Shown here piece after piece: positions 37,070 to 47,323 of a DNA stretch of 64,000 nucleotides. Within the stretch, counting starts at the first letter, position 1. Every line of letters starts with the position of its first letter. A program made the position numbers and the translations under genes. The stretch comes from Actinomyces oricola. Its GTDB lineage: Bacteria > Actinomycetota > Actinomycetes > Actinomycetales > Actinomycetaceae. Location of the stretch: positions 62,001-126,000 of the forward strand of contig NZ_RYFV01000005.1 of the NCBI RefSeq assembly GCF_004104015.1, written 5' to 3'. Under the pieces are notes generated by a model. It saw only the letters and a program-made list of their open reading frames with translations. It was not told the DNA's origin and did not search any database.

Positions 37070-38116
37070 TCAGGCTTCCTCGGCCAAAGTTGAGGGACCT
37101 GTCACGTCGTCCGCCTGGGACTCAGCGCCAGGAGTGATCTCCCCGGACTCGGCGTCGGCGTGGATGTCGATCTTCCAGCCGGTCAGGCGCGCGGCCAGGC
37201 GCGCGTTCTGCCCCTCCTTGCCAATGGCCAAGGAGAGCTGGAAGTCGGGGACGACGACGCGCGCGGTGCGCTCGGATTCGGAGACTACCCGCACGGAGGA
37301 CACCCGTGCCGGGGACAGGGCGTTGGCCACGAATCGTGCCGGATCCTCAGAGTAGTCGACAATGTCGATCTTCTCCCCGCCGAGTTCGGCCATGACGGCC
37401 CGCACGCGCTGCCCCATGGGGCCAATGCAGGCGCCCTTGGCGTTGACGCCGCGCACGCGCGAGCGCACCGCCATCTTGGTGCGATGCCCGGCTTCACGGG
37501 CCACCGAGACGATCTCGACGTCGCCCTTGCCCAGTTCGGGGACCTCGCGCTCAAAGAGCTTGCGCACCAGGCCGGGATGGGTGCGCGAGAGAATGATCTG
37601 GGCCCCCTTCAGGCCCCGGGAGACCTCCGTGACGTAGACGCGCAGGCGATCGCCGTGGCGGTAGCGCTCACCGGGGACCTGCTCGTGCGGGGGCATGAAG
37701 CCCTCATGCTCCTCGTCGAGGCGCACGTAGACAATGCGCGGGTCACGGCCCTGCTCGACAGTGCCGGAGATGAGCTCGCCGGTCTTATCCTTGAAGGTGC
37801 CCAGAACCTCGAAGTCACGGCGGTCCTGGATGCGCTGGACGATCACCGAACGGGCCGTGGCCTGGGCGATGCGACCGAAGTCGTCGGGGGTGTCGTCGAA
37901 GTACTCGCCGGTGGGCTGGTCATCCTCGTCGACCTCAGGGGCCAGCACCGACATGTGCCCGGTCCTGCGATCGATCTCAACATGGGCGCCGCGGATGGCC
38001 CCGGGCACCTTGGAGTAGGCGCCCAGAATGGCGTCCTCAATGGCGGGCAGGAGGTTGTCGAGATCGATGCCGAGCTCGTCGGCGGCGCCTCGCAGCTCGG
38101 GCATATTGATGTCCAT
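37070..38116 (-). CDS. nusA: Transcription termination/antitermination factor NusA
   Basis: RNA polymerase-associated elongation factor. The 348-residue protein has the N-terminal polymerase-binding domain ([12 protein letters not shown]), an S1 domain (about residues 130-200, [14 protein letters not shown]), then two KH domains ([21 protein letters not shown] split here by context, and [19 protein letters not shown]). It lacks the C-terminal acidic repeats of E. coli NusA, as is normal in actinobacteria. GAGGAACC precedes the ATG. It is between rimP and ylxR in the conserved order. Confidence 0.97.
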   Translation of the reverse strand: MDINMPELRGAADELGIDLDNLLPAIEDAILGAYSKVPGAIRGAHVEIDRRTGHMSVLAPEVDEDDQPTGEYFDDTPDDFGRIAQATARSVIVQRIQDRRDFEVLGTFKDKTGELISGTVEQGRDPRIVYVRLDEEHEGFMPPHEQVPGERYRHGDRLRVYVTEVSRGLKGAQIILSRTHPGLVRKLFEREVPELGKGDVEIVSVAREAGHRTKMAVRSRVRGVNAKGACIGPMGQRVRAVMAELGGEKIDIVDYSEDPARFVANALSPARVSSVRVVSESERTARVVVPDFQLSLAIGKEGQNARLAARLTGWKIDIHADAESGEITPGAESQADDVTGPSTLAEEA

Positions 38117-38225
38117 GGTTCCTCTTCGTCGTTAGCTGGTGGCCCGGCTCCGGGACGGCCGGCGGGGCGGGCGCGGGCCCGCATGTCGAGCATGTCGATG
38201 GATGGCGGCGTGCATGGCTGGCTCC

Positions 38226-38678
38226 TTATAGGACAACCACCATGCGAGCACCGGTGATCTCGGCTAAGGGGATGGTCAGGTCTTGGCCGTCGACCTTGAG
38301 CGTCAGCTCCTGATCGTCAGCAGCGAGCACGGTTCCGGTGCGCACGCCTGCGGCGGTCGTGACCTCGGCGTCGTGGCCCACGGCGCGGCGGAAGTGGCGC
38401 GGCGTGCTCAAGGCCCGCTCAGCACCGGGGGTGGAGACCTCAAGGGTGTAGCTCCCCTTGACGGGGTCGGCCTCATCGAGGGCCTGGGAAACAGCGGCGG
38501 TGACGGCACCGAGCCCGTCAATGCTGAGATCGCCAGGGCCATCGGGCAGGTCCACCAGGACGCGGACCACGGAGTACTTGCCGGCCCGGGTGGTCTCGAC
38601 GGCCTCCAGGAATAGGCCGGTGCCCTCCACCACGGGGGCCAGCAGTGCGGTCAGGCTCTGGGCGAGCGTGTCTGCCAT
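38226..38678 (-). CDS. rimP: Ribosome maturation factor RimP
   Basis: Needed for 30S subunit assembly. The 150-residue protein has the N-terminal RimP domain (LLAPVVEGTGLFLEAVE, RVLVDLPDG, SIDGLGAVTAAVSQALDE, YTLEVSTPGAERAL) and the C-terminal small barrel (TVLAADDQELTLKVDGQ). The ATG at 38678 with GGGAGG 9 nt upstream is preferred over an open frame that continues 120 codons upstream into the divergent gene. It heads the rimP-nusA-ylxR-infB unit. Confidence 0.95.
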   Translation of the reverse strand: MADTLAQSLTALLAPVVEGTGLFLEAVETTRAGKYSVVRVLVDLPDGPGDLSIDGLGAVTAAVSQALDEADPVKGSYTLEVSTPGAERALSTPRHFRRAVGHDAEVTTAAGVRTGTVLAADDQELTLKVDGQDLTIPLAEITGARMVVVL

Positions 38679-38750
38679 GTGGGGTTCCTCCCGTTGTTTG
38701 GCGTGGCCGGTGCGGTGACATGCTACCCGGCGTGGGAGGATCGGGGGGTG

Positions 38751-39731
38751 ATGAGCCCTCACGTCCACCGCGCCCCGTCCGCCGACGACGCCTGTCCCCC
38801 TCCTGCCGTGCGCCCAATCCGTTTTTTGCGCCGGGGCGCCGGCGTGGTCCTCCTGGTGGCGGCGTTGGCGGCCTCTACCGGCTGCGGGCTGCGGCTGGGC
38901 GAGGGCTCCGCCGCCTCCCTGCCCACCGCCTCCCAGGCCGAGGCCACGCGTGACTCCCTGGCACGGCGCACCACTCTTATTCTCTCCACGGCGCAGGTGG
39001 TCGCCCAGTCCCCCGATGCGGGGGCCGTGGCGACGGCCCAAACGGTCGCGGCTGACGCCCAGGTCCAGCTCGACGCCCTCGGGGGGGTGTGGCAGCCGTG
39101 GGCGACGACGGTGCCCACCACCTACCCGACTGCCTCACCCGTGGAGACCGCTGACCCGGGCGCCACCACCGAAACCCTCGTTACCGAGCTCACTGAGGGG
39201 GTGGCCCAGGCCCGTCAGGCCGCGCTGGGCGCCCAGGACACCGCCGCAGCCCAGCTCTACGCCTCATTGTTCGTCTCCTGGTCGGTGTCCCTCTACACCT
39301 TGAACTCTGGCGCCGTGACCCCGGCGCCGCGCGAGGCCACTGCCGTGAGCGAGCCGCTGCCCGGGGAGGTGCTGGTGGCTTATGACGCGGCCCGGTACGC
39401 CATGGAGGAGGTGGCCGCCCGCTCCGAGGGGAGCCAGCGCGACCATGCGGTCACTGACGCCGGGTACGCCGGCGGCCTGGTCAACGCCTCGGTGGCCGCC
39501 GGCAGTCAAGACGTCTGCCCGGCGGCCTACGCGCCCCCCACCGAGGCGGCCGATGCCGCGACGAGCCTCGACGTGACCTGGGCCCGTGAGGCGTGGAGTG
39601 AGGTCATGGCCGCTGAGGTCATTGGTGTCGGTTCAGCCAGTGGCGCGGCCCGTGAGGCGGGGCTGGACGCGGCCCTCGACGCCGCCCTGCGGGCGCAGGC
39701 CTGGGGTGCCGCCATCCCGGCCCTGCCCTGA
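38751..39731 (+). CDS. DUF4439-like exported or membrane-anchored protein
   Basis: The 326-residue product has a signal-type N-terminus: basic residues (RPIRFLRRG), a hydrophobic core (VVLLVAALAAS), then TGC, which resembles a lipobox but has Ser-Thr-Gly rather than a clear LxGC. The C-terminal half (PLPGEVLVAYDAARYAMEEVAAR onwards) resembles the ferritin-like DUF4439 domain found next to rimP in mycobacteria. That link is tentative. GGAGGA lies 12 nt before the ATG at 38751 (9 nt before an adjacent GTG at 38748). It is divergent from rimP. Confidence 0.65.
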   Translation: MSPHVHRAPSADDACPPPAVRPIRFLRRGAGVVLLVAALAASTGCGLRLGEGSAASLPTASQAEATRDSLARRTTLILSTAQVVAQSPDAGAVATAQTVAADAQVQLDALGGVWQPWATTVPTTYPTASPVETADPGATTETLVTELTEGVAQARQAALGAQDTAAAQLYASLFVSWSVSLYTLNSGAVTPAPREATAVSEPLPGEVLVAYDAARYAMEEVAARSEGSQRDHAVTDAGYAGGLVNASVAAGSQDVCPAAYAPPTEAADAATSLDVTWAREAWSEVMAAEVIGVGSASGAAREAGLDAALDAALRAQAWGAAIPALP

Positions 39732-39843
39732 CCCGCAAGCCGGTATCCCTCATCTCCCTCATCGCTACCGCCGCGGGTCCGCCCGGCGGCCCCTGGACGC
39801 GGGTTTCGCCAGCTCCGGCTGCCCGGTAGCGGCCCCCTTGCGG

Positions 39844-39933
39844 GTGCGCCGCCCCACGAGTACGGGGGCCGCTCCAGGGCTCCTTCCATCAGGTCGAGCC
39901 GCCGTGCGCCGCCCCCGCGAGTACGGGGGCCGC
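39844..39933. repeat. Direct repeat of about 29 bp in the proS 3' region
   Basis: GTGCGCCGCCCCACGAGTAC plus GGGGGCCGC (39844-39872) recurs with small changes at 39904-39933, 60 bp apart. The copy nearer proS forms a hairpin. The gap 39732-39947 holds nothing else recognised. Confidence 0.7.
39911..39930. terminator. Hairpin between the DUF4439-like gene and proS
   Basis: A perfect 7-bp stem GCCCCCG / CGGGGGC with loop CGAGTA lies 18 nt after the proS stop. The neighbouring repeat copy can form a similar but imperfect hairpin. It may serve both convergent genes. Confidence 0.45.
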
Positions 39934-39947
39934 GCACCCGGGCCGGG

Positions 39948-41768
39948 TCAGGCTAGGGCGGAGCGCACCAGGTCGACTATGCCGGTGGCGGCAGCCGCCA
40001 CCGGCACCTGGGTGCGCCTGCCACTGCGGCGGTCACGGATCTCCACGGTGCCCCTCGTAGCCAGGTCCCGGCCCACCACGACGGTGAAGGGCATGCCCAG
40101 CAACTCGGCGTCGGCGAATTTCACCCCGGCACTGGCCCTGCGACGGTCGTCGTAAAGGACCTCAATGCCGGAGGCGTCCAGGGCCTCAGCCAGGTCAGCG
40201 GCGGTCTCGGAGATAGCGGAGTCCTTGCCGGTGGCGAGCACCTGGACGTGGAAGGGGGCCACCTGCGCCGGCCAGGCCAGGCCGTGCTCATCATGGTGGG
40301 CCTCGGCCAGGGCGGCCATGACGCGTGAGACGCCAATGCCGTAGGAGCCCATGGTGACCACTTGGGCTTTGCCGTTCTCGTCCAAAACACTCAACCCCAG
40401 GGCCCGGGAGTACTTGCGGCCCAGGGCGAAGATGTGACCGATCTCTATGCCGCGGGCCAGCTGTAGGGGGCCGGAGCCGTCGGGGGCCGGGTCGCCCGGA
40501 AGGATCTCGGCGGCCTCAATGGTGCCATCGGCGGTGAAGTCGCGCCCCATAACGAGGTCCAGGACGTGACGCTGGACGGCATTGGCCCCGGTGACCCAGC
40601 TGGTTCCCTCCACCACGCGCGGGTCCACCAGGTAGCGCACCGAGCCGGTGGGAACCTCCTGGCCGTTTTCGTTGCGCCTCATGCGGCGCAGGGGCGAGTT
40701 CGGGCCCACGGCGGCCGGCCCGATGTAGCCGCGCACCAGTTCGGGGTGGGCCTCGAAGTCGGAGTCGGTGGCGATCTCCACCTGGGCCGGCGATACTGCG
40801 GCCTCCAGGCGCTTCATATCGATGTCGCGGTTGCCGGGGACGCCGATCACAAGGAGCTCGCGCTCACCCCCGGGGTGGGTCAGGGCGACGACGACGTTCT
40901 TCAGGGTGTCGGCGGCCCGCCAGGAGCGCCCGTCACTGCGTGGATGATCCGCATTGACGAAGTCGACAAGGGTGTCAATGGTCGGGCAGTCGGGGGTGTC
41001 CACGACGCGGGCGGGCCCCACGCCGGAGGCGTCCGCATCCGGCGGCACGGGGGTGGTGACGGCCTCGGCGTTAGCGGCGTATCCGCCCTCGGAACGCACG
41101 AAAGTGTCCTCCCCGACGGGTGAGGGGTGAAGGAACTCCTCAGAGTGGGAACCACCCATGGCGCCGGCCATGGCGTTGACAATGACGTACTCCAGGCCCA
41201 GGCGGGCGAAGATCCGCTGGTAGGTGGCGCGGTGCGCCTGGTAGGAGGCCTCCAGGCCCTCCTCGTCCATGTCGAAGGAGTAGGAGTCCTTCATAATGAA
41301 CTCCCGCCCGCGGATAAGGCCGGCCCGGGGACGGGCCTCGTCACGGTACTTGGTCTGGATCTGGTAGAGGCTCAGCGGCAGGTCCTTATAGGAGGAGTAC
41401 AAGTCCTTGACCGCCAGAGTGAACATCTCCTCATGGGTGGGCGCCAGCAGATAGTCCCCGCCCCGACGGTCCTGGAGGGTGAACAGGGTGGGCCCGTAGT
41501 CCTCCCAACGGCCGGTGGCCTGGTAGGGCTCGGCGGGAAGCAGTGCCGGGAAGTGGACCTCCTGACCCCCCATGGCGTCCATCTCCTCGCGCACGATCCG
41601 TTCGACCTTGCGCAGTGTGCGCAGCCCCAAGGGCAACCAGGTGTAGACCCCGGGGGCGGCGCGGCGGATGTACCCGGCGCGCACCAGGAGCTTGTGGCTG
41701 GCGACCTCGGCGTCGGCGGGGTCGTCGCGCAGGGTGCGGATAAAGGCGGTGGACATTCTCTGGAGCAC
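39948..41768 (-). CDS. proS: Prolyl-tRNA synthetase (bacterial type)
   Basis: Class II aminoacyl-tRNA synthetase. The 606-residue protein has [20 protein letters not shown], class II motif 1 and motif 2 ([21 protein letters not shown], split by standard residues), and motif 3 near [19 protein letters not shown]. An insertion editing domain separates motifs 2 and 3, as in the bacterial long form. The C-terminal anticodon-binding domain has [20 protein letters not shown]. The GTG at 41768 has TAGCAT 6 nt upstream and no ribosome binding site, so translation of a leaderless mRNA is likely. It lies downstream of the DUF4081/GNAT gene. Confidence 0.97.
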   Translation of the reverse strand: MLQRMSTAFIRTLRDDPADAEVASHKLLVRAGYIRRAAPGVYTWLPLGLRTLRKVERIVREEMDAMGGQEVHFPALLPAEPYQATGRWEDYGPTLFTLQDRRGGDYLLAPTHEEMFTLAVKDLYSSYKDLPLSLYQIQTKYRDEARPRAGLIRGREFIMKDSYSFDMDEEGLEASYQAHRATYQRIFARLGLEYVIVNAMAGAMGGSHSEEFLHPSPVGEDTFVRSEGGYAANAEAVTTPVPPDADASGVGPARVVDTPDCPTIDTLVDFVNADHPRSDGRSWRAADTLKNVVVALTHPGGERELLVIGVPGNRDIDMKRLEAAVSPAQVEIATDSDFEAHPELVRGYIGPAAVGPNSPLRRMRRNENGQEVPTGSVRYLVDPRVVEGTSWVTGANAVQRHVLDLVMGRDFTADGTIEAAEILPGDPAPDGSGPLQLARGIEIGHIFALGRKYSRALGLSVLDENGKAQVVTMGSYGIGVSRVMAALAEAHHDEHGLAWPAQVAPFHVQVLATGKDSAISETAADLAEALDASGIEVLYDDRRRASAGVKFADAELLGMPFTVVVGRDLATRGTVEIRDRRSGRRTQVPVAAAATGIVDLVRSALA

Positions 41769-41774
41769 GGGCCC

Positions 41775-41780
41775 ATGCTA
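41775..41780 (-). promoter_or_regulatory. Candidate -10 box of leaderless proS
   Basis: TAGCAT on the minus strand is followed by GGGCCC and the proS GTG. There is no Shine-Dalgarno sequence. The 67-nt gap from the upstream gene allows a separate promoter. Confidence 0.6.
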
Positions 41781-41835
41781 CGTGCTGCCCGGCGGCGCAA
41801 CGCACGACCGCGCCCGGCCCCCCCGCCCGGCGCTC

Positions 41836-42798
41836 CTAGAGCAGGATGGTGGCGTAGGTGCCGGCTTGGGTGAAGCCCAGGGAGGAGTACAGGCCCAGGG
41901 CGGGGGCGTTGAAGTCGTTGACGTACAGGCTCACCACCCCCTGGAGTCCCACATGCTCGCGGCGCACCGCGTCGACCGTGGCCGCCAGCGCCACCGAGCC
42001 AATCCCGTGGCCGCGCAGGTCGGGGCGGGTCCACACCCCGGTGAGCTGGGCGACCGAGCCTCGTGGGGAGTGCCACAGGGAGCCGACATCGGCTTTGAAG
42101 GCCACAGCGCGCGGTGAGCCGCGGCGCACTGGGCCGCCGGCGCCGTCGTCCAGGACAATGTAGGTGCGCCCGGCGGCTATGAGCCAGGACACGTGCCGGG
42201 CGTAGGAGCCGCCCGAGGTGCCGGGATCGTAGCCGACCTCCTCAATGAACATGGCCACCGAGGCGGGCAGGACCAGCTCCTGATGTTCGGGGCGGGCGGC
42301 CCGCAGGCAGACCGACACCCACTCCAGGCCGGGGCGGCGGCGCACGGCGGAGGACGCCAGGTTCCCCGCGTCCGGGGCGTGGGGGGCGACTAGTACCGGC
42401 TGGTTCCAGCGCGTCTCCCGAGCCAGCATGCCCTGGGCCTCCAGTGGGCCCCAGATGGCTGCAACATCAGGAGCGGGGCCGGAGACCGAGCCGCGGCGGG
42501 TCAAGCGCCGCCCGGCATGGTCCGCCAGAGCCCGTAGCTCGGCGGAGCCCGCGCCGCCGGTGCCCAGGTGCGGGTCGGGCGCCAGGCCCAGGACCATGAG
42601 AGAGCCGGTGGCCCAAGCGGCCCCTCGGGGCCGGCCGGGGCGCCCCAGGAGGACCACGTCGCCCGTCCCCCAATGGTCCCAGCGCAGGACCTGGTGGGCC
42701 AGGGCCACGCCCAAGACCGGGTTGACGGCGCACAGCTCGAGCAGCCCGTCGCGTTGGCGTGGGCTGATGGGAGTCAGGCGCCGTTGGAAGATGCTCAC
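41836..42798 (-). CDS. DUF4081/GNAT family N-acetyltransferase
   Basis: The 320-residue protein has an N-terminal DUF4081-like domain (about residues 15-150, LCAVNPVLGVALAHQVLRW) and a C-terminal GNAT domain. The GNAT acetyl-CoA loop is GVWTRPDLRGHGIGSVALAA (RGHGIG) and the late strand is VSLYVNDFNAPALGLYSSLGF. This two-domain architecture is common next to ispG and proS in actinobacteria; the acceptor is unknown. The start is a GTG at 42798, which gives SIFQRRLTPI; no good ribosome binding site was seen, and the frame stays open upstream into ispG. Confidence 0.85.
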   Translation of the reverse strand: MSIFQRRLTPISPRQRDGLLELCAVNPVLGVALAHQVLRWDHWGTGDVVLLGRPGRPRGAAWATGSLMVLGLAPDPHLGTGGAGSAELRALADHAGRRLTRRGSVSGPAPDVAAIWGPLEAQGMLARETRWNQPVLVAPHAPDAGNLASSAVRRRPGLEWVSVCLRAARPEHQELVLPASVAMFIEEVGYDPGTSGGSYARHVSWLIAAGRTYIVLDDGAGGPVRRGSPRAVAFKADVGSLWHSPRGSVAQLTGVWTRPDLRGHGIGSVALAATVDAVRREHVGLQGVVSLYVNDFNAPALGLYSSLGFTQAGTYATILL

Positions 42799-42862
42799 AC
42801 GGCGGCCCTGGGGACAGTGGCGCCCCGAATCGGCCGGCCCGGGCCTAATGGCGCCACGAGGG

Positions 42863-44041
42863 TCAGATCGCCGAAACCATCGGCGCGGTGCCCTCCAGGG
42901 CCTCCTCGCCGAGCTCGGCGCGCATCTGCTCAGCCATGTCCTCGGCGTGTTGGAGAAGCGTCTCCACAACACGGTCCTCGGGCACGGTCTGGACGACCTT
43001 GCCGCGCACGAAGATCTGGCCCTTACCGTTTCCCGAGGCGCAGCCCAGATCCGCCTCACGGGCCTCCCCCGGGCCGTTGACCACACAGCCCATGACGGCG
43101 ACCCGCAGTGGGGCGGTCACGTCCTTAAGCCCCTCCTCGACCTGCTCCGCCAACGTCCACACGTCCACCTGGGCGCGCCCGCAGGAGGGACAGGAGACGA
43201 TTTCCAACTTGCGTTCCCGCAGCCCCATGAACTCCAGGAGCTTGGTACCGACTTTGACCTCCTCCACCGGCGGGGCGGACAGAGACACCCGGATGGTGTC
43301 TCCAATGCCCTCGGCGAGAAGCGTGCCGAAGGCGGCACAGGACTTAATGGTGCCCTGGAAAGCGGGGCCGGCCTCGGTGACCCCCAAGTGAAGAGGCCAG
43401 TCGCCCTGGGCGGACAGGAGCCGGTAGGCCTGGACCATGGTGACCACGTCGTGGTGCTTCACCGAGATCTTGAAGTCGTGGAAGCCGCAGTCCTCGAATA
43501 GGCCGGCCTCCCAGACGGCGGACTCCACAAGCGCCTCGGGGGTGGCGCGCCCGTGCTTCTTGAGCAGGCGCGGATCCAGAGAGCCGGCGTTAACGCCAAT
43601 GCGCAGGCTGACCCCGTGATCCGAGGCCGCCCGGCAGATCTCGGCGACCTTGTCATCGAACTTGCGGATGTTCCCAGGGTTGACGCGCACCGCGCCGCAG
43701 CCCGCCTTAATGGCGGCGAAAACATATTTGGGGTTGAAGTGGATATCCGCGATCACCGGGATGCGGGACTGCGTGGCAATGACGGGCAAGGCCTCGGCGT
43801 CCTTGTCCGTGGGGCAGGCCACGCGCACTATGTCGCAGCCGGCAGCCGTCAACTCGGCAATCTGCTGGAGGGTGGCGCCAATGTCGTGGGTCTTGGTGGT
43901 GGTCATGGACTGCACCGTGATGGAGGCGTCGCCGCCGACCTCACGGTCACCGACCTTAATGGTGCGGGTGGGTTTGCGTGGTGCCAGCACAGGGCGCTCC
44001 TCGCGCACGGAGGGGATGCCAAGAGCGATCGGTTCGGTCAC
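42863..44041 (-). CDS. ispG: 4-hydroxy-3-methylbut-2-en-1-yl diphosphate synthase IspG (GcpE)
   Basis: Iron-sulfur enzyme of the non-mevalonate isoprenoid pathway; with Dxr two genes away it supplies isoprenyl diphosphates. The 392-residue protein has a TIM-barrel half ([35 protein letters not shown]) and a C-terminal 4Fe-4S domain with SCPSCGR and CVVNGPGEA. The GTG at 44041 is preceded by CATACT and 7 nt, a weak leaderless-type promoter. A 110-nt gap follows the upstream protease gene. Longer upstream frames would overlap that gene. Confidence 0.97.
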   Translation of the reverse strand: MTEPIALGIPSVREERPVLAPRKPTRTIKVGDREVGGDASITVQSMTTTKTHDIGATLQQIAELTAAGCDIVRVACPTDKDAEALPVIATQSRIPVIADIHFNPKYVFAAIKAGCGAVRVNPGNIRKFDDKVAEICRAASDHGVSLRIGVNAGSLDPRLLKKHGRATPEALVESAVWEAGLFEDCGFHDFKISVKHHDVVTMVQAYRLLSAQGDWPLHLGVTEAGPAFQGTIKSCAAFGTLLAEGIGDTIRVSLSAPPVEEVKVGTKLLEFMGLRERKLEIVSCPSCGRAQVDVWTLAEQVEEGLKDVTAPLRVAVMGCVVNGPGEAREADLGCASGNGKGQIFVRGKVVQTVPEDRVVETLLQHAEDMAEQMRAELGEEALEGTAPMVSAI

Positions 44042-44048
44042 GTCGCCC

Positions 44049-44054
44049 AGTATG
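44049..44054 (-). promoter_or_regulatory. Weak candidate -10 box before ispG
   Basis: CATACT lies 7 nt before the ispG GTG. It matches TATAAT at four of six positions, but the first base is C rather than T. Confidence 0.3.
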
Positions 44055-44151
44055 GCACCGGGCCGCGCACCTCCACCTCCCCGGCAGCCGGCCGGCGGTG
44101 TGGGATGCCTCCCCTCCGCGGTGACTCCCCGCCGCCCCGGGCCGGCTCGGC

Positions 44152-45480
44152 TCAGACGGGGGCGACCACATCCACCCAGACCAGCACCAGCGCCATGGCA
44201 ATGAGCAGGTAGAACACGACCTGCCCCACCGGAAGCATCCGGGCGGTGTCCACCGGACCGGGATCCGGCCGGCCGCGCGCGCTGGCCCACCGGCGTCGCG
44301 CCCCCTCCCACAGCGCCCCGGCCACGTGCCCGCCGTCCAATGGGAGAAGAGGCACCAGGTTGAAGGCGAAAAGGGCCAGGTTGAGCGACCCCAGCAGGCT
44401 GAGCATGGAGTACAGGCGGATGGAGAAGGGGATGGCCCCTGTCCCCGCTCCCGCGCTGGAAACCTCCCCGGCCATCCGCCCCACGCCCACGAGGCCCACG
44501 ACGCCAGTCGCGTCACGGGCCTGGAGGCCCAGGCCCGCGGCCACCGCACGGTAGAGGCCCACCGGGAGGGTGGCGATGGCCCCCAGGGTCTGGGAGACCG
44601 CCTGACCGACGAACGCCGGCACACTGCTCAGCGGGGCGCGCACGGTTCCCAGGGTCGGGGAGACCCCCACGTAAGGGCGCACCTGCGTGACCACCTCCCC
44701 GGACTCGTCGGTCACGGGCACCCCCTGGGCGTCGTAGACGGTGCGTTCAACCTCCACGGCGGTAACCGACACGGTGCGCTCCTGGCCGTCGCGCTCCACG
44801 ACGACCGGGACGGTTCCGGTCCCCGCGTCGGCGATAGCGGTCTGCACGTCCACCCAGGAGCTCACGGGGGTGCTGTTCCAGCTAATGATCCTGTCGCCGG
44901 CGGCCAGCCCCGCCTCGGTGGCGGGGCTAACGGGGTCGGCCTGGGTGCAGGCGGCACCGGCATCGATACTGGAGGAGACGCAGGGGGCGACAGTGGCCAA
45001 GGTGGAGGTGTAGGCCGGCACCCCGACACCGGCCATGGCCACGGTCAGCAGCACCACGCCCAGGACCAGGTTGGTCAGGATGCCGCCGGCCATGACCACG
45101 AGCTTCTTGGGCACGCTCAGACGGTAGAAGGCCCGGTGCTCCTGGCCGGGCGCAATCTCCTCCAGCGCCTCGGCGCGGGCCTCCCCCACCATTCCGACAG
45201 AGCCGTCCTTGCGGCGTCGGTCGGGGCGCTGCGGGTTCTCCGGGGGCAGCATGCCCACGAGCTTGACGTACCCCCCCAGCCAGATGGCCTTAATGCCGTA
45301 CTCGGTTTCCCCACGTTTGACGGACCACAGGCGCGGCCCAAAACCGATGAAGTACTCGGGGACCTTCACCCCGAAGCACTTGGCGGGGATCATGTGCCCC
45401 AGCTCATGGAGGGCGACGGACACGCCAATACCGGCCACCAGGATGAGAATCCCCAGAATATAGGCGATGGTCTGGCTCAT
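44152..45480 (-). CDS. Site-2-type intramembrane zinc metalloprotease (Rip1/RseP family, M50)
   Basis: Membrane protease that cuts single-span substrates such as anti-sigma factors; the M. tuberculosis homologue is Rip1. The 442-residue protein has the zinc motif HELGH (residues 26-30) in its first membrane segment, then [31 protein letters not shown] domain includes [14 protein letters not shown] distal [13 protein letters not shown] supplies the third zinc ligand. About four membrane segments are seen. Its ATG overlaps the dxr stop by 4 nt, so it is translated with dxr. Substrates cannot be predicted here. Confidence 0.95.
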   Translation of the reverse strand: MSQTIAYILGILILVAGIGVSVALHELGHMIPAKCFGVKVPEYFIGFGPRLWSVKRGETEYGIKAIWLGGYVKLVGMLPPENPQRPDRRRKDGSVGMVGEARAEALEEIAPGQEHRAFYRLSVPKKLVVMAGGILTNLVLGVVLLTVAMAGVGVPAYTSTLATVAPCVSSSIDAGAACTQADPVSPATEAGLAAGDRIISWNSTPVSSWVDVQTAIADAGTGTVPVVVERDGQERTVSVTAVEVERTVYDAQGVPVTDESGEVVTQVRPYVGVSPTLGTVRAPLSSVPAFVGQAVSQTLGAIATLPVGLYRAVAAGLGLQARDATGVVGLVGVGRMAGEVSSAGAGTGAIPFSIRLYSMLSLLGSLNLALFAFNLVPLLPLDGGHVAGALWEGARRRWASARGRPDPGPVDTARMLPVGQVVFYLLIAMALVLVWVDVVAPV

Positions 45481-46757
45481 GGGCGACCCCCTCGGCGGGC
45501 GATGAGCTCGTCGGCACGGGTGCGGGCCCAGGCCTCAGCGGCCAGGATCGACTCCAAGCCGGAGGCCGGCGCGCCTTGGTGCTCCTCGACGACAGTGCTC
45601 ACCACCCCCAGGATGTCAAGCCACTCCAGGCCCCCGCGCAGGAAGGCGGCCACCGCCTGCTCATTGGCCGCATTGAGTACGGCCGGGTGCGTGGCGGAGG
45701 CGGCCACCGCCTGGCGTGCCAGGTCGACGGCCGGGAAGGTCTGGGAGTCGAGGGGCTCGAAGGTCCAGGCGATGGCCCCCTCCCAGGAGTTGGGGGCCAC
45801 CAAGTCGGACAGGTCGGGCCGGTCGGGCCAGGTCAGGCCCAGGGCGATGGGCAGGCGCATGTCAGGGGGCGAGGCCTGGGCGATGGTCGCGCCATCGATG
45901 AACTCGACCATGGAGTGGACGATCGACTGGGGGTGGACCACGACGGTGATGTCGGCCGGATCGACGTCGAACAGCACGTGGGCCTCAATGAGTTCCAAGC
46001 CCTTGTTGACCAGGGTTGAGGAGTTGACGGTGACCACCGGCCCCATTGCCCAGGTGGGATGGGCCAGGGCGGCGGCGGCGGTGACACCGGCCAGCTCGGT
46101 GCGGCTGCGCCCGCGGAAGGGCCCGCCGGAGGCGGTGAGCACCAGACGGCGCACCTCGGAGCGGCCAGTGATCACCGGGCTGGTCAGCCCCTTTTCGTGA
46201 CGGCCACTGGCCAGGGCCTGAGCAATAGCACTGTGCTCGGAGTCCACCGGCACCACCTGGCCGGGGTAGCCCAGGGCGTCGCGGACCAGGGCGCCGCCCA
46301 CCACCAGGGACTCCTTGTTGGCCAGCGCCAGGCGCGCCCCGCTGGCCAGGGCGGCCAGGGTGGGCAGGAGCCCCACCGACCCGGTAATGCCGTTCAGAAT
46401 GGTGTCGCCTCGGCCCACGCCGGTGGCCTCGATGAGGTCGGTGGCCGCAGACGGGCCGGTGAGAATGTCGCGCACGGGGTTGGGGCGCCCCAGGGCGGCG
46501 CAAGCGCGGGCCAGGGCGGCGCGCAGATCCTCCTCGGCCCGCGTCCCGGCCGCGGATACGCCCACCACGGGCACCTCGAAACGGATGGCCTGCTCAGCCA
46601 GGAGTTCCAGGCGGGCGCCGCCCGCAACCAGGCCCGCCACCCGTGGAGCCCGCCCATCCCGGTCGAGGCGCTCAATGACCTCCAGGGCCTGGGTGCCAAT
46701 GGAGCCGGTGGACCCGAGCAGGACCACGGCGGCGGGCGCGAGACTCGTCTGGCTCAT
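45477..46757 (-). CDS. dxr: 1-deoxy-D-xylulose 5-phosphate reductoisomerase
   Basis: Second step of the non-mevalonate pathway, making MEP from DXP with NADPH. The 426-residue protein has the NADP-binding start VVLLGSTGSIGTQALEV, ALANKESLVVGG, the substrate loop VDSEHSAIAQAL, LTASGGPFRGRSR, MGPVVTVNSSTLVNKGLELIEAH (in part), and a C-terminal helical domain. Size is slightly above the usual 390. The ATG has AGGAG 12 nt upstream, a little far. It is followed by the overlapping site-2 protease gene, and ispG is one gene further. Confidence 0.97.
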   Translation of the reverse strand: MSQTSLAPAAVVLLGSTGSIGTQALEVIERLDRDGRAPRVAGLVAGGARLELLAEQAIRFEVPVVGVSAAGTRAEEDLRAALARACAALGRPNPVRDILTGPSAATDLIEATGVGRGDTILNGITGSVGLLPTLAALASGARLALANKESLVVGGALVRDALGYPGQVVPVDSEHSAIAQALASGRHEKGLTSPVITGRSEVRRLVLTASGGPFRGRSRTELAGVTAAAALAHPTWAMGPVVTVNSSTLVNKGLELIEAHVLFDVDPADITVVVHPQSIVHSMVEFIDGATIAQASPPDMRLPIALGLTWPDRPDLSDLVAPNSWEGAIAWTFEPLDSQTFPAVDLARQAVAASATHPAVLNAANEQAVAAFLRGGLEWLDILGVVSTVVEEHQGAPASGLESILAAEAWARTRADELIARRGGRP

Positions 46758-46777
46758 CGTTCTCGTTCACTCCTAGT

Positions 46778-47323
46778 TCACTCCACGGACAGGAGGACCT
46801 CGACCACGCGGGCCAGGTAGCGGTCCACACTCGACTCCTCGTAGGCCTTGGAGCCGCGGGCCGCGGAGAAGGTGACGGTGCGGACTTCGGCGGAGGAGAT
46901 GGCGGAGTCGGAGTCGAAGTAGGCGGCCACGCGGTCCATGAGTTGATCGACCTCGACCTTGGAGTAGCCGCGCTTGCGCGCCGGGGCGAAGCGCTCGCCG
47001 GCGGGCCGCAGCAGGCGCGGGTAGAGGGTGGTGGCGAGTTTGGCGACATGGTCCATCCACGCCTTGCGGCCGTTGGCGGCCACGAACTCCGAACGCCGGC
47101 GCTGGAGGAAAGCCGCCTCCAGCCGGTCCAGGGCGGCGTCCACGGCGGCCGGCTTGTAGCCACCGCGCACAATGTCGAAGGCGACGGTGCGCACGCCCTC
47201 AGAGTCCATCTCATCAATCTCGCCGGCGTCGTAGATCTCGTGGGCGGCCTCGAAAAAGCCGTCGACCTGCTCTCGGTGGTACCCCGGCCGCATGATCGAG
47301 GTCCTGGGGAAGGTCTTGCTCAT
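46778..47323 (-). CDS. DivIVA domain-containing protein
   Basis: The 181-residue product carries two related halves. Residues about 5-65 read [20 protein letters not shown], then [20 protein letters not shown]. Residues about 110-175 repeat the plan with [14 protein letters not shown], then [22 protein letters not shown]. These match the short N-terminal lipid-binding DivIVA motif, without the long coiled coil of a polar scaffold (Wag31). A role in envelope or division organisation is inferred. GAGGAGGA precedes the ATG, which overlaps the rlmN stop. It sits 20 nt before dxr. Confidence 0.85.
   Translation of the reverse strand: MSKTFPRTSIMRPGYHREQVDGFFEAAHEIYDAGEIDEMDSEGVRTVAFDIVRGGYKPAAVDAALDRLEAAFLQRRRSEFVAANGRKAWMDHVAKLATTLYPRLLRPAGERFAPARKRGYSKVEVDQLMDRVAAYFDSDSAISSAEVRTVTFSAARGSKAYEESSVDRYLARVVEVLLSVE

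Noticed and set aside
38679-39041. Long N-terminal extension of RimP
   Set aside because: It overlaps the divergent gene and the promoter region; the ATG at 38678 has a GGGAGG site and yields a normal-length RimP.
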